Notes: generated by a model from the letters alone, not told the origin. DNA of 64,000 bases from Flavobacterium aquidurense (GCF_001404985.1 NZ_JRLF01000015.1:186001-250000), one strand, 5' to 3'. Shown: positions 51,708 through 61,513, counted from the first letter of the stretch. A program made the numbers and translations.

Positions 51708-52619
51708 TTGAAAAATAAATTTTTATTCTTGCCTTTCTTCTTAATGTGTTTTGCTGTGAACATGTTTGCTCAGGATGAGATTGCAATACAAGATAAATAT
51801 ACAGCACATAATAAAGGTAAGTTCTTTGTTTCGTGGGGTGGTAATAGAGATAGTTATACTAAATCTGATGTAAACTTTAGAGGTAAAGATTATAATTTTA
51901 CGGTTGCTGATATGAAAGCTCATGACAAACCGAAAGGATATCATATTGATTATATAAATCCGGCTAACATGACGATTCCTCAGACTAATTTTAGAATGGG
52001 ATACTTTTTTAGCGATCATTACAGCGTTTCGATTGGTTGGGATCACATGAAATATGTGATGACTCAAAATCAAATCGCTAATGTTACCGGTAATATTAAC
52101 TTACCTGCTGATCAGGCTGGATCTTATTACAACGGAGATTATAATAATACACCAGTAGATATGTCTCAACATGGCGCTCAGGAAGGTGGTATTGCGGGTG
52201 GTACTCAGGGAAATCCTCCTGCTTTTTTAATGTATGAACATACAGATGGTTTGAACTATATTAATACTGAGGTTTCACGACATGATGATATTTCGAATTG
52301 GCTGGGTTTACCAAATATTGATAAAGTACAAATTAATTTAACTGAGGGTTTAGGTGCAGGACTTTTATATCCTAAAACAAATACAACTCTTTTAGGAAAA
52401 GAACGTCATGACGATTTTCATATTTCCGGTTATGGTTTATCTGCAAAAGCGGGAATTAACTTTACTTTCTTTAAGTATTTTTACTTGCAAGGTGAGCTAA
52501 AAGGCGGTTACATCAACATGCAGGATATTAGAACTACACAAAGTAATGATGACAAGGCTTCGCAGGACTTTTTCTTTTTACAGAGAATTATTGCTGTAGG
52601 CGGAATCTTTAGAATTTAA
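51708..52619 (+). CDS. Putative outer-membrane beta-barrel protein, TTG start
   Basis: A 303-residue protein whose signal peptide (KNKFLFLPFFLMCFAVNMFAQ) begins only from a TTG codon at 51708; the next in-frame ATG would cut into the signal, so TTG is likely the real start. The mature part has alternating aromatic strands (FFVSWGGNRDSYTKSDV, FRMGYFFSDHYSVSIGWDHM, FFKYFYLQGELKGGYINM) and ends IIAVGGIFRI, as in outer-membrane barrels. Family unknown to me. It is co-transcribed behind kdsA, so an envelope role is plausible. Confidence 0.75.
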   Translation: MKNKFLFLPFFLMCFAVNMFAQDEIAIQDKYTAHNKGKFFVSWGGNRDSYTKSDVNFRGKDYNFTVADMKAHDKPKGYHIDYINPANMTIPQTNFRMGYFFSDHYSVSIGWDHMKYVMTQNQIANVTGNINLPADQAGSYYNGDYNNTPVDMSQHGAQEGGIAGGTQGNPPAFLMYEHTDGLNYINTEVSRHDDISNWLGLPNIDKVQINLTEGLGAGLLYPKTNTTLLGKERHDDFHISGYGLSAKAGINFTFFKYFYLQGELKGGYINMQDIRTTQSNDDKASQDFFFLQRIIAVGGIFRI

Positions 52620-52641
52620 TATTTCTCTTAAAAACATATTT

Positions 52642-52675
52642 AAAAATAGTTATCATTTTGGTAACTATTTTTTTT
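52642..52675 (+). terminator. Intrinsic terminator of the kdsA operon
   Basis: Eleven-bp arms AAAAATAGTTA / TAACTATTTTT and a T-run, 23 bp past the outer-membrane protein stop codon. Confidence 0.88.
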
Positions 52676-52738
52676 GCCTTTTATTTGTTGGGATTAATAA
52701 AAAAAACGCTCAAAGTCGCAGAGTCGCAAAGTTTTTTG

Positions 52739-52840
52739 TTTCACGCAGATTTAGCAGATTACAGCAGATATAATCTAAAAATTTGCTATTGTAATTATCT
52801 GCGTGAATCTGCCTGAATCTTTTTAAAATCTGCGTGAAAT
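52739..52840. repeat. CGCAGATT-type intergenic inverted repeat
   Basis: TTTCACGCAGATTT (52739-52752) is mirrored by AAAATCTGCGTGAAAT (52826-52840) across a centre with further AGCAGATT/AATCTGC words. Same family as 35200-35273. It ends just before the -7 box of the next gene. Confidence 0.75.
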
Positions 52841-52841
52841 A

Positions 52842-52849
52842 TAATTTTG
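52842..52849 (+). promoter_or_regulatory. Putative -7 box (TAATTTTG) of the YiiX-like gene
   Basis: TAnnTTTG match 25 bp before the ATG at 52875, directly behind the inverted repeat. Confidence 0.45.
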
Positions 52850-52874
52850 CGATAAAATACCTTAAAACTAAAAC

Positions 52875-53558
52875 ATGAAAAAATCAAAATATTTATTTGT
52901 TGGCATTACATTTTTACTGAGTTTTGGCTGCGCATTGTTTATTGCAATGCAGGTTTTCCCTAATAATCCATTTTCTGGAAAGCACTCCAAAACTGAAAAT
53001 ACTTTACAGAATAAAATTCAGGATGGTGATCTTATTTTTCAAACTTCTGAATCGAGTCAATGTGAAGCGGTTCGAATTGCAACTAATTCGAAGTTTTCGC
53101 ATTGCGGACTTATCTATAATATAAATGGAAACTGGTTTGTTTTTGAAGCCGTTCAGCCTGTAAAACTAACTCGCCTTGAAGATTGGATTCAACATGGAAA
53201 AGCGAATAAATATCTTGTAAAAAGACTCAAAAATGCTGATAAAGTATTAACTCCTGCAACATTACAAAAAATGAAAGATTACAGTCAGGTATTTATGGGC
53301 AAAGAATATGATGCTTATTTTGATTGGTCAGATACCCGAATTTATTGTTCTGAACTGATCTGGAAAATTTATAAAAATGGTGCTGGTATCGAATTATCAA
53401 AATTGAAGCAACTAAAAGATTTTAATTTAACTGATCCCCGAGTACAAAAATTAGTAAAGGAAAGATACGGAAATAATATTCCGCTTGAAGAAAAAGTGAT
53501 TGCTCCGTCTGATTTAGTCGATTCTGATTTGTTGAAAACAGTTATCGATACTTATTAG
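52875..53558 (+). CDS. YiiX/YebB-like NlpC/P60-superfamily cysteine hydrolase
   Basis: A 227-residue protein with an N-terminal hydrophobic segment (signal peptide or anchor; a Cys at 19 makes a lipoprotein possible). The circularly permuted papain-like fold of the YiiX/YebB family is shown by QDGDLIFQTSES, SKFSHCGLIY (catalytic His region), and RIYCSELIWKIY (catalytic Cys), with FMGKEYDAYFDWSD before it. Members are thought to act on amide or ester bonds in the envelope; substrate is not known. Stands alone. Confidence 0.88.
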   Translation: MKKSKYLFVGITFLLSFGCALFIAMQVFPNNPFSGKHSKTENTLQNKIQDGDLIFQTSESSQCEAVRIATNSKFSHCGLIYNINGNWFVFEAVQPVKLTRLEDWIQHGKANKYLVKRLKNADKVLTPATLQKMKDYSQVFMGKEYDAYFDWSDTRIYCSELIWKIYKNGAGIELSKLKQLKDFNLTDPRVQKLVKERYGNNIPLEEKVIAPSDLVDSDLLKTVIDTY

Positions 53559-53732
53559 TGAAATAAGAAAAACCATTTATAAGATTTTACTTCTACAATA
53601 TTTTATCATTTTTGTTGTTCAACGAATTAAAATGTTTTTGAACGAATATCCAATTAAAATGTTAAAAACACGACATAACTGTAAATTTTTAATGTTATTT
53701 TAGTGAAGTAATTTCAAAATTAGGTTTTATCT

Positions 53733-54833
53733 ATGAATAATAGCGTACCTAACCTCACTAAAAAAACTGTTGATTTTTTCAATCAGTTTGAAGAGTTTTT
53801 TGATTCTTCGCCGGATCTATTATGTGTCGCCGGATTTGACGGATACTTTAAAAGAATAAATCCATCTGTATCAAAATTGTTAGAATACAGCGAGGAAGAG
53901 TTATTATCAAAACCAATAAACGATTTTGTTTTTGAAATGGATAAGGTAACTACAGCTAATTCGAGAAAAAATCTGACACGGAAAATTGGTTTATATAATT
54001 TTGAGAATCGGTATGTTACAAAAAGCGGCAATATAGTTTGGTTATTATGGACATCGTTTCCCATACAAAAGGATAAACTTGTTTTTGCAATCGCCAAAAA
54101 TATCACGTTTAAAAAAGAACTGGAACAAGAACGAAACGCTCATTTAACTGAACTTACTAAAATAAATAATGAGCTTAAACAACTTACTTACACTACTGCT
54201 CACGATTTAAGATCTCCTGTTAATAATTTATTGGCTGTTTTTGATCTTCTGGATACATCGACTATTACAGATCCGGAAACACTTGAATTAATTTCGATAA
54301 TCGAAATCGCAACACACAGCTTAAAAAAAACATTGATTGATCATGTCGCTATTTTGGATAAAAAAAATGAAGAAGACAATCAATTAGAGGTATTAAATCT
54401 GGATTTGATTTTAAAAGAAGTTTTGTTTTCTATAAACTCTTTAATTCATAATTCAAAAGCAGCAGTAACCATAGATTTTTCAGAAGCTGAAACTGTTATA
54501 TTTAATAAAACTTCCTTAAAGAGTATATTCCTGAATTTAATTACCAATTCAATAAAATATTCGCAACCGGGATCTTTGCCTATTATTAATTTTAATTCAC
54601 ACCGGTTTAACGGATCTACGCAACTAACGATTACAGATAACGGAATTGGTTTTGATATGGAAAAGGTAAAGGATAAAATTTTTGGTTTGCATCAAAAGTT
54701 CAATTCGCGGGAAGATAGTAATGGTATTGGATTATATCTGGTATACAATCATGTGACTAATCTGGGCGGACATATTTGTCTGGAAAGCAAAATAAATGAA
54801 GGAGCAAAATTTACTATTATTTTCAAGGACTGA
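53733..54833 (+). CDS. Cytoplasmic PAS-domain sensor histidine kinase
   Basis: A 366-residue kinase without membrane spans. A PAS domain covers about residues 22-130 (DSSPDLLCVAGFDGYFKRIN, MDKV...NRYVTKSGNIVWL). A dimerisation/phospho-acceptor helix follows with H157 in TTAHDLRSPVNN. The HATPase domain has the N box NLITNSIKYS, G1 DNGIGFDM, F box FGLHQKF and G2 NGIGLYLV. There is no response regulator beside it. It should sense an internal or diffusible signal. Confidence 0.93.
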   Translation: MNNSVPNLTKKTVDFFNQFEEFFDSSPDLLCVAGFDGYFKRINPSVSKLLEYSEEELLSKPINDFVFEMDKVTTANSRKNLTRKIGLYNFENRYVTKSGNIVWLLWTSFPIQKDKLVFAIAKNITFKKELEQERNAHLTELTKINNELKQLTYTTAHDLRSPVNNLLAVFDLLDTSTITDPETLELISIIEIATHSLKKTLIDHVAILDKKNEEDNQLEVLNLDLILKEVLFSINSLIHNSKAAVTIDFSEAETVIFNKTSLKSIFLNLITNSIKYSQPGSLPIINFNSHRFNGSTQLTITDNGIGFDMEKVKDKIFGLHQKFNSREDSNGIGLYLVYNHVTNLGGHICLESKINEGAKFTIIFKD

Positions 54834-54850
54834 TTTCATAAATTCACAAA

Positions 54851-54879
54851 AAAAGCTATGAGTAAAACCCATAGCTTTT
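54851..54879. terminator. Bidirectional terminator between kinase and peptidase genes
   Basis: Ten-bp arms AAAAGCTATG / CATAGCTTTT with A- and T-runs outside, between the convergent genes ending at 54833 and 54902, so it can serve both. Confidence 0.88.
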
Positions 54880-54901
54880 GTTTATTTGATATTTAGTAAA
54901 T

Positions 54902-56290
54902 TTAGTTTGCTGTAGGCAGAACAATTCCGTTTTGATCTATTAAATAAATCAACGAAGTCATTGTTGCAGCACCAAGTTCTAATTCTCTTTTATTAATTGC
55001 ATCAAATTTATCATTTGCTGCATGATGATAATCAAAATAACGTTGTGAATCTGGCATTAAACCAGCTTTAACAATGGTTTTAGACGTTAAATGCTCAATA
55101 TCTGATCCGCTGTGTCCTTTTATGAAACTATTTACAAAATACGGCTCAAAAAGAGTTGCATATCCTTGAATTTTTTTCAAATTAGCATCATCTGCTTCTA
55201 TAGAAAATCCTCTTGGTGTAAATCCGCCTGAATCACTTTCTAAAGCAAAAATATGATTCTCGTTCTTTTGTTTTGAAACTTCTTCATATTTAGCACCACC
55301 TTTTCCTCCGTTTTCTTCGTTCATGAACAAAACTACACGAATTGTATTTTTAGGCTTGTAGTTTAAGTTTTTCAGGATACGAACAACTTCCATACTTTGT
55401 ACTACTCCTGCTCCATCATCATGAGAACCATCAGCCAGATCCCAGGAATCTAAGTGACCGCCTACAACCAGAATATTTTCCGGTGTTACTGTTCCTGTCA
55501 ATTCTCCAATTACATTATACGATTGTACATCAGGTAATGTTTCGCAAGATTGTTTAAAGTAGAGTTTTAAACCGGGAGTACTTTTTAATAATTTACTCAA
55601 TAGTTCTGCTCCATTAGTACTAATTGCAGCTGCCGGAATATATTGTTCTTTTGGTAAATCACCATAACTTTGAGCTCCTGCATGAGGAAAATCATCTAAA
55701 CGAAGGTTTAATGAACGAACAATCGCTCCTATTGCACCAAATTTAGCCGCTTCTTTAGCTCCACTGCGTCTTTGATCTCCAGCCTCAGAATAGGATTCAA
55801 AAGTTGCCACATTTTCAGGATTCATTGGTCTGTTAAAGAATACAATTTTACCTTTTACTTTATCTCCTAATTCGTTCAGTTCTTTAATACTTTGCACTTC
55901 AACAACTTCTGCAGTAAGTCCGGTTTTAGGAGTTGCAATTGATCCTCCTAAAGCGCAAATTGGCACATTGGTTTTTACTTTTCCGTCCAGAATAAAAGCA
56001 GTTTCTTTTTCGCCACGAACCCAATGCGGAACCATAACTTCTTGTAAATAGACTTTATCAAGACCTAATGTTTCAAGCTGTCTTTTGGTATACTCGACAC
56101 CTTGTTGTGCGCCGGTAGAACCTGATAAACGGCTACCAATGTCATTAGACAAGTATTCTAACCAAGTATAACATTTAGCCTCGGTTAAAGCTTTTTTATA
56201 AAATAACTTAATATTTTTTTCATCATTTGACTGTGCAAAAGATGTCAATCCGTTTAAAACTAAAACAGTTAAAAGAATCGTTTTTTTCAT
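54902..56290 (-). CDS. Secreted M28-family metallopeptidase with PA domain
   Basis: The ATG at 56290 (MKKTILLTVLVLNGLTSFAQ) gives a signal peptide and is preferred over one 20 codons upstream; the product is 462 residues. A PA-type insert (GSIATPKTGLTAEVVEVQSI, GKIVFFNRPM) is followed by the M28 zinc-peptidase core: VVGGHLDSWDLADGSHDDGA (metal ligands and catalytic Asp), LFMNEENGGKGG (catalytic and metal Glu), ALESDSGG (Asp) and SGSDIEHL. It resembles plasma glutamate-carboxypeptidase-like dipeptidases. It lies 97 bp behind the GH43 gene. Confidence 0.92.
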   Translation of the reverse strand: MKKTILLTVLVLNGLTSFAQSNDEKNIKLFYKKALTEAKCYTWLEYLSNDIGSRLSGSTGAQQGVEYTKRQLETLGLDKVYLQEVMVPHWVRGEKETAFILDGKVKTNVPICALGGSIATPKTGLTAEVVEVQSIKELNELGDKVKGKIVFFNRPMNPENVATFESYSEAGDQRRSGAKEAAKFGAIGAIVRSLNLRLDDFPHAGAQSYGDLPKEQYIPAAAISTNGAELLSKLLKSTPGLKLYFKQSCETLPDVQSYNVIGELTGTVTPENILVVGGHLDSWDLADGSHDDGAGVVQSMEVVRILKNLNYKPKNTIRVVLFMNEENGGKGGAKYEEVSKQKNENHIFALESDSGGFTPRGFSIEADDANLKKIQGYATLFEPYFVNSFIKGHSGSDIEHLTSKTIVKAGLMPDSQRYFDYHHAANDKFDAINKRELELGAATMTSLIYLIDQNGIVLPTAN

Positions 56291-56387
56291 AGGTTTAATA
56301 GCATTTTTTGGGTTGTTACGCAAAGGAACAAAATTCTTTAGAACTGCCACAGGTTTTATTTAACGATTTCTCAAAATATAATTAAAA

Positions 56388-58307
56388 TTATTTAACTTCA
56401 ATTAATTCGTTTTTAGTACTAATTCCATTTTCATTAAAGGCTTCAATAGTAAAATAATACTTGGTTCCTTTATCCAAACCTCTAAAATCATATGAAGTTT
56501 CATCATATACCATAATAGTATTGTATAATTTATCAGGTGTAATGCCGTAATAAATATTATAACCTATTGCATCTGTTTGTTTTTTCCAGGAAATCATTGC
56601 ATTGCGCGAATCAGATGCATTTCTGTCTACTTTAAAATCAGTAACGGATTTTGGTTTTTCTGCAAGTCCATTACCAAAAACCCTAAAATCAGAAATAGCA
56701 AATAATCCTGAGGCATTATGAATATTTTCCATTTTGATGTAACGTGCTTTGATTGCTTTTGTTAATTCAACATAATCATGCGGAACATCTTTTGCATTTT
56801 TAGACTTGTCTACTACCAATTTCCAGTTTACAGCATCATCAGACATGAAGATTTTATATTGATAATAAATATCCATCGCTTTATTATACTGCGTTGCTTT
56901 ATGATCTGCATAATTAATCTGCAGCGCCTTAATCTGCATTTGTCTGCCTAAATCTAGCTGTAACCATTCTCCGGGACGATCTGTCTTTGCTGACCAATAA
57001 GTTTGAATATTTTCATCGGTTAAATTATCGGCTCCATAACAAAACTTCTCATATACTTTTTTACCTCCGTTATCTACTCTGTGGGTTTCGACCTCCATAC
57101 ATTCTTCTGAAGAAGAAACTGTCACAGGCTTTTTGTACGAAAGCAACATCCAGCCTGAAGAAGCTCCTTTTTCCTGATTGCGCTTTTTGGTTGGTAAAAC
57201 TATAGGAAAATCTCCATAAGAAGTAATAGAATACATTACATCATCTTTATCAAATCCTGCAGGAAACATATCGATACGACGCTCAAAACGATCTTTAATC
57301 GATATTTTGCAGGTTCCGGTATTCCAATAATTTCCATAATTATCAGCAAAGGTATTTCCGTGTCCGGCTCCAATTACAAATCCGCCTGGTTTATAAGACA
57401 TTGGATTGTGTTTTTGATATTCAAAAGGTCCCAACGGACTGTTTCCCACATGAACACCATTTGCATACCCTTTGTACTCTGTTGCCGGCGCTCCGTATTG
57501 CATATAATATTTACCGTTGTGTTTGGTCATCCATGCTCCTTCAATAAAATTACCCCAAGGTGCGGGTTCCATATCGTTATTAGGTCCAAAACGTTCCCAA
57601 CCGTGAGAAGCCGGATCAAGACCTACAACTTCTTTAATTTGACCATATGGACGTTGAATATCCTCAACTTCTGTTGCTTTATATAATTTTTCGTAATCAG
57701 CCTGATTCCCTTTTGGAAGCCATGTTTTATAATCTACTTCTACACCAACAAGAGGTAATTTACCACTTGAGCCATAATACATATATACTTTTTTATCATC
57801 ATCCTGAAAAATAGCAGGATCCCAGGTTGGCAGCATTGCTTTATCTACATGTCTCAACCATTGACCAGATTTTGGATCTGCAGTTTTCCAGATCGGATGG
57901 TCTCTTTTCCAGGTTGAACCTACATAAAATAAAGTATCATTTACAACCCACGCGGCAGGTGCGCATTGATCATCATCTGCAGGTTTTCTTTGAAAACTTC
58001 CGTAAACAAATTTCCAGTCAGACATGTCTTTACTCCAGAAATATCCTGCCTGGTTTGTAGCAAACAGATAATACTCACCTTTATAAGTAATAATTACAGG
58101 ATCAGCGCTGGAACGACGGGATTCAGGAATGCCATTATGATTTTCAGTAGTATAATTATACCCTATATTAACTGGATTACAGTAAGTCGTTGCTTTTTTA
58201 TTAGGATCAAACCATTCTGTTTTTCCGGGAATATTCGTTTTTTGCGCCCCACTATTATTGCATACAAACAAGAGCAATAAAAGTGGTATTGAAAGTAGTT
58301 TATGCAT
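56388..58307 (-). CDS. Exported GH43-family glycosidase with discoidin and fibronectin-III domains
   Basis: A 639-residue protein with a signal sequence (MHKLLSIPLLLLLFVCNNSGAQ; Cys 16 could be lipidated). The five-blade GH43 propeller (about 50-385) shows the three acidic residues in RRSSADPVIITYKGEYYLF, PTWDPAIFQDD and NFIEGAWMTKHNGKYYM. An F5/8C discoidin domain (about 410-550: NIQTYWSAKTDRPGEWLQLD, ALQINYAD) and a C-terminal fibronectin-III domain (DAIGYNIYYGITPD, YYFTIEAFNENG) follow. GH43 enzymes act mainly on arabinans, xylans or galactans; the exact target is not given by the sequence. It starts 5 bp behind the GDPD gene. Confidence 0.9.
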   Translation of the reverse strand: MHKLLSIPLLLLLFVCNNSGAQKTNIPGKTEWFDPNKKATTYCNPVNIGYNYTTENHNGIPESRRSSADPVIITYKGEYYLFATNQAGYFWSKDMSDWKFVYGSFQRKPADDDQCAPAAWVVNDTLFYVGSTWKRDHPIWKTADPKSGQWLRHVDKAMLPTWDPAIFQDDDKKVYMYYGSSGKLPLVGVEVDYKTWLPKGNQADYEKLYKATEVEDIQRPYGQIKEVVGLDPASHGWERFGPNNDMEPAPWGNFIEGAWMTKHNGKYYMQYGAPATEYKGYANGVHVGNSPLGPFEYQKHNPMSYKPGGFVIGAGHGNTFADNYGNYWNTGTCKISIKDRFERRIDMFPAGFDKDDVMYSITSYGDFPIVLPTKKRNQEKGASSGWMLLSYKKPVTVSSSEECMEVETHRVDNGGKKVYEKFCYGADNLTDENIQTYWSAKTDRPGEWLQLDLGRQMQIKALQINYADHKATQYNKAMDIYYQYKIFMSDDAVNWKLVVDKSKNAKDVPHDYVELTKAIKARYIKMENIHNASGLFAISDFRVFGNGLAEKPKSVTDFKVDRNASDSRNAMISWKKQTDAIGYNIYYGITPDKLYNTIMVYDETSYDFRGLDKGTKYYFTIEAFNENGISTKNELIEVK

Positions 58308-58312
58308 TTTTT

Positions 58313-59101
58313 CTATTTTTTATTTTTTATTCTTTTATTTAATAGTTCAGGTTCATTTGTGGTTATGTAATCGAATTTATTTTCAATAATCCAATCCATA
58401 ATTTCAGGGTCATTAACTGTCCAGACATTTAAAATAATCTTATTGTCTTTTGCTTCTTTTATCCATTCAGGATGTTTTTGGAAAACGGAATAATGAAAAT
58501 CAATTCCTGAAATATGATCTGATTTTACTTCTTTTGGAGACTTATTTCCTTCCAGATATTGCAAAGAAGTTACAGGATCTATTTGCCTGATTTGCTTTAG
58601 AATTTCATAATCAAAACTGATGTAGCAGGTAATTTTTTCAGCATTAAGTTTTTTAATCGTTTGAACAGTTTTTAAGGCTGTTTGTTTTCCTCTTTCCTTG
58701 CTGATTTCCGAAGGTTTTATTTCGCATACCAACAAAGTATTTTTATTGTTTTTTTTACCCTCAGTAATATATTCATATAAAGTTGGCAGTTTTTCTCCGT
58801 TGGAAAGTTTAAACTTTATCAAATCAGCGTAGGTAGTTTCTTCAATAAGTAATTTATTAAAATGAGCGTCGTGATTGATTATTAACGAATCATCTGCCGT
58901 TCTCCAAACATCAAACTCTGAACCTGTAAGTTTTAAATCTATAGCATGCCTAAGAGAAGCAATTGAATTTTCAGGAAAATTATTTTGCTTCCAGGCACCG
59001 CGATGTGCTACAATTCCATTTTTCTTTACAGCACAAGAAGAAGAAAAAACAAGTACTATCAAGACTAAAAAAAATAATTGATATTGTTTATTGGCATTCA
59101 T
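58313..59101 (-). CDS. Glycerophosphodiester phosphodiesterase lipoprotein
   Basis: The start at 59101 (MNANKQYQLFFLVLIVLVFSSSCAVKK) gives a lipoprotein signal with Cys 23 and is preferred over a start 26 codons upstream; the product is 262 residues. The GDPD TIM barrel shows GIVAHRGAWKQNNFPENS, LTGSEFDVWRTADDSLIINHD (both catalytic His and metal Glu/Asp), LLVCEIKPSE and the final NVWTVNDPE with TTNEPELL. It would release glycerol phosphate from phosphodiesters. First of a two-gene run with GH43; a terminator at 59157 separates it from the GH3 gene upstream. Confidence 0.92.
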   Translation of the reverse strand: MNANKQYQLFFLVLIVLVFSSSCAVKKNGIVAHRGAWKQNNFPENSIASLRHAIDLKLTGSEFDVWRTADDSLIINHDAHFNKLLIEETTYADLIKFKLSNGEKLPTLYEYITEGKKNNKNTLLVCEIKPSEISKERGKQTALKTVQTIKKLNAEKITCYISFDYEILKQIRQIDPVTSLQYLEGNKSPKEVKSDHISGIDFHYSVFQKHPEWIKEAKDNKIILNVWTVNDPEIMDWIIENKFDYITTNEPELLNKRIKNKK

Positions 59102-59156
59102 TTGTAGAAAATTAAAATTGTAAAAAATTACTGTACTTTTTAAGACTAAAAAGCTA

Positions 59157-59190
59157 AAAAAAAGCCCTTCGCTAACCAAAGACGAAGGGC
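59157..59190 (-). terminator. Intrinsic terminator of the GH3 gene
   Basis: Eight-bp arms GCCCTTCG / CGAAGGGC (59164-59171, 59183-59190) and a T-run of at least seven on the minus strand, 22 bp past the GH3 stop codon. Confidence 0.93.
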
Positions 59191-59212
59191 AATTAACTAA
59201 TTAACAAACCAA

Positions 59213-61513
59213 TTATTTAGCTAATTCAAAACTAACTTTCTTATCGGCATTTGAATTTCCTCCAACGAAAATATCAAACTGTCCAGGCTCTGCTACGAAT
59301 TGTAAATCAGAGTTATAAAATTTTAAATCTTCAACCGTGATATCAAAAGTCACCGTTTGTTTTTCACCTTTTTTAAGTGTTATTTTTTGGAAATTTTTCA
59401 ATTCTCTAACTGGTCTTGTTACTGAACCTACTAAATCTCTAATGTATAATTGAACGGTCTCTTTTCCGTCATAGATACCTGTATTCGCTACATCAACTGT
59501 TACTTTCAATTTTCCGCCTGCATTCATTTTATCAGATGAAATTTTCAGGTTAGAATACTCAAATGAAGTATAACTTAAACCAAAACCAAATGGAAATAAT
59601 GGCTCGTTTCTTTCGTCGATATAATTAGATCTGAATTTTTCGAATTTGCCTTCTGTGTTAGAAAGTGGTCTTCCTGTATTTTTGTGAGCGTAGTAAATTG
59701 GCAATTGTCCAACGCTTCTAGGGAAAGTTGTTGTTAATTTTCCGGAAGGATTTACATCTCCAAATAAAACATCTGCAATAGCATAACCAGCCTCAGAACC
59801 TGCGAACCAAACATTCAAAATAGCAGGAACAGTTTCGTTTTCCTCTTTTAAAACTAAAGGACGACCATCAAATAAAACCAATACAACTGGTTTTCCTGTT
59901 TTTAATAATGCATTTAATAAATCTTTTTGTGCTTGCGGAATTTCTAAATTTGTACGGCTGCTTGATTCTCCGCTCATTTCTGCAGATTCTCCAAGTGCAG
60001 CAACAATTACATCTGACTGATTGGCTACTTTTAAAGCTTCTGCCAATAATTCTTCTTTTGAACGTGCATCACGGTGTAAGGTTTTACCAAACATTGTTGC
60101 GTTAGTTTCAAAAGTTTCATCGTAATCTAAGTTACTTCCTTTAGCATATAAAACTTTCGCCGTTTTTCCAGTTACTTCTTTGATTCCTGTTAATAATGAT
60201 ATAGCATTTTCCATTTTTGTAGCTACACTCCAAGTTCCCGGCATATTCTCTTTTGCATCTGCCAATGGTCCGATTAAAGCAATTGTACCTGATTTTTTAA
60301 GAGGCAATACCTGACCTTGATTTTTTAATAAAACCAATGATTGTGCAGAGATTGATCTTGCTTCTTTTCTGCTGCTTGCTGTAAAGATTTCAGTTTTTGC
60401 TCTGTTAGCATCGCAATATTTATATGGATCCTGGAACAATCCTAAATCATATTTAGCTTCTAAAATAAGCTTAACTGCATTATCGATAGTTTCGATTGTT
60501 ACTTTTTTCTCGTCTAATGATTTTTTCAAAGTTCCTAAGAAACCTTCTCCAACCATATCCATTTCAACACCTGCATTTAGCGATAAAGCAGAAACTGCTT
60601 GTAAATCACCCATACCATGTTCAATCATTTCTGGAATTCCGGTAAAATCAGTTACTACAAAACCTTTAAAACCCCATTGTTTTCTTAAAACATCTGTCAT
60701 TAACCATTTGTTTCCTGTTGCAGGAATTCCGTCAACCTCATTAAAAGAAGCCATAACAGATCCTACACCTGCATCAACAGCTGCTTTGTAAGGAGGGAAA
60801 TAATCATTAAACATTCTGATGTGACTCATATCAACCGTATTGTAATCACGTCCTGCTTCTGGCGCACCATACAAAGCGAAGTGTTTTACACACGCCATAA
60901 TCGAATTATTTTTTGAAAGATCGTGTTGTTGATAACCATTTACCATTGCTTTTGCAATTTGGCTTCCTAAGTACGGATCTTCACCTGAACCTTCAGAAAC
61001 TCTACCCCAACGAGGATCGCGAGAGACGTCTACCATTGGCGAGAATGTCCAGTTAATCCCGTCAGCACTTGCTTCCTGAGCAGCAATTTGAGCACTTCTT
61101 TCGATTAACCCCATATCCCAGGTACAAGATAATCCTAACGGAATTGGAAATGTTGTTTCGTAACCGTGAATAACATCCATCCCAAAAATCAATGGAATTT
61201 TCAAGCGGCTTTGTTCAACAGCAATTCTTTGAACTTCTCTAATTTTTTGAACAGATTTAATATTGAATAAACCTCCAACTTTACCTTCAGCAATCTTTTT
61301 AGCCACATCAGAACTGTTTGCTTGTCCTGTCGTAATATCTCCGGAAGTTGGTAAATTAAGCTGACCTAATTTTTCATCCAATGTCATTTTTGACAATAAC
61401 TCTGCTACAAACTCTGATTTTGGTTTAATTTTTACTGCACTTTTAGTATTCTTTTTCTGGGCATAACCCAAAACAGCACATCCTAAAAATAGTAAGACTA
61501 ATTTGTTTTTCAT
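59213..61513 (-). CDS. Exported GH3 beta-glucosidase, BglX-like
   Basis: A 766-residue three-domain GH3 enzyme with signal peptide MKNKLVLLFLGCAVLGYAQ. The nucleophile is D289 in GFVVTDFTGI. Substrate-site motifs are FGMDVIHGYETTFPIPLG, SRDPRWGRVSEGSGEDP and CVKHFALYG. The second domain carries the candidate acid/base Glu in ESAEMSGESSSRTNL, and a fibronectin-III-like C-terminal domain ends the protein. It should release glucose from beta-linked oligosaccharides in the periplasm. It is the fourth gene after the SusD fragment, on the same strand. Confidence 0.95.
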   Translation of the reverse strand: MKNKLVLLFLGCAVLGYAQKKNTKSAVKIKPKSEFVAELLSKMTLDEKLGQLNLPTSGDITTGQANSSDVAKKIAEGKVGGLFNIKSVQKIREVQRIAVEQSRLKIPLIFGMDVIHGYETTFPIPLGLSCTWDMGLIERSAQIAAQEASADGINWTFSPMVDVSRDPRWGRVSEGSGEDPYLGSQIAKAMVNGYQQHDLSKNNSIMACVKHFALYGAPEAGRDYNTVDMSHIRMFNDYFPPYKAAVDAGVGSVMASFNEVDGIPATGNKWLMTDVLRKQWGFKGFVVTDFTGIPEMIEHGMGDLQAVSALSLNAGVEMDMVGEGFLGTLKKSLDEKKVTIETIDNAVKLILEAKYDLGLFQDPYKYCDANRAKTEIFTASSRKEARSISAQSLVLLKNQGQVLPLKKSGTIALIGPLADAKENMPGTWSVATKMENAISLLTGIKEVTGKTAKVLYAKGSNLDYDETFETNATMFGKTLHRDARSKEELLAEALKVANQSDVIVAALGESAEMSGESSSRTNLEIPQAQKDLLNALLKTGKPVVLVLFDGRPLVLKEENETVPAILNVWFAGSEAGYAIADVLFGDVNPSGKLTTTFPRSVGQLPIYYAHKNTGRPLSNTEGKFEKFRSNYIDERNEPLFPFGFGLSYTSFEYSNLKISSDKMNAGGKLKVTVDVANTGIYDGKETVQLYIRDLVGSVTRPVRELKNFQKITLKKGEKQTVTFDITVEDLKFYNSDLQFVAEPGQFDIFVGGNSNADKKVSFELAK

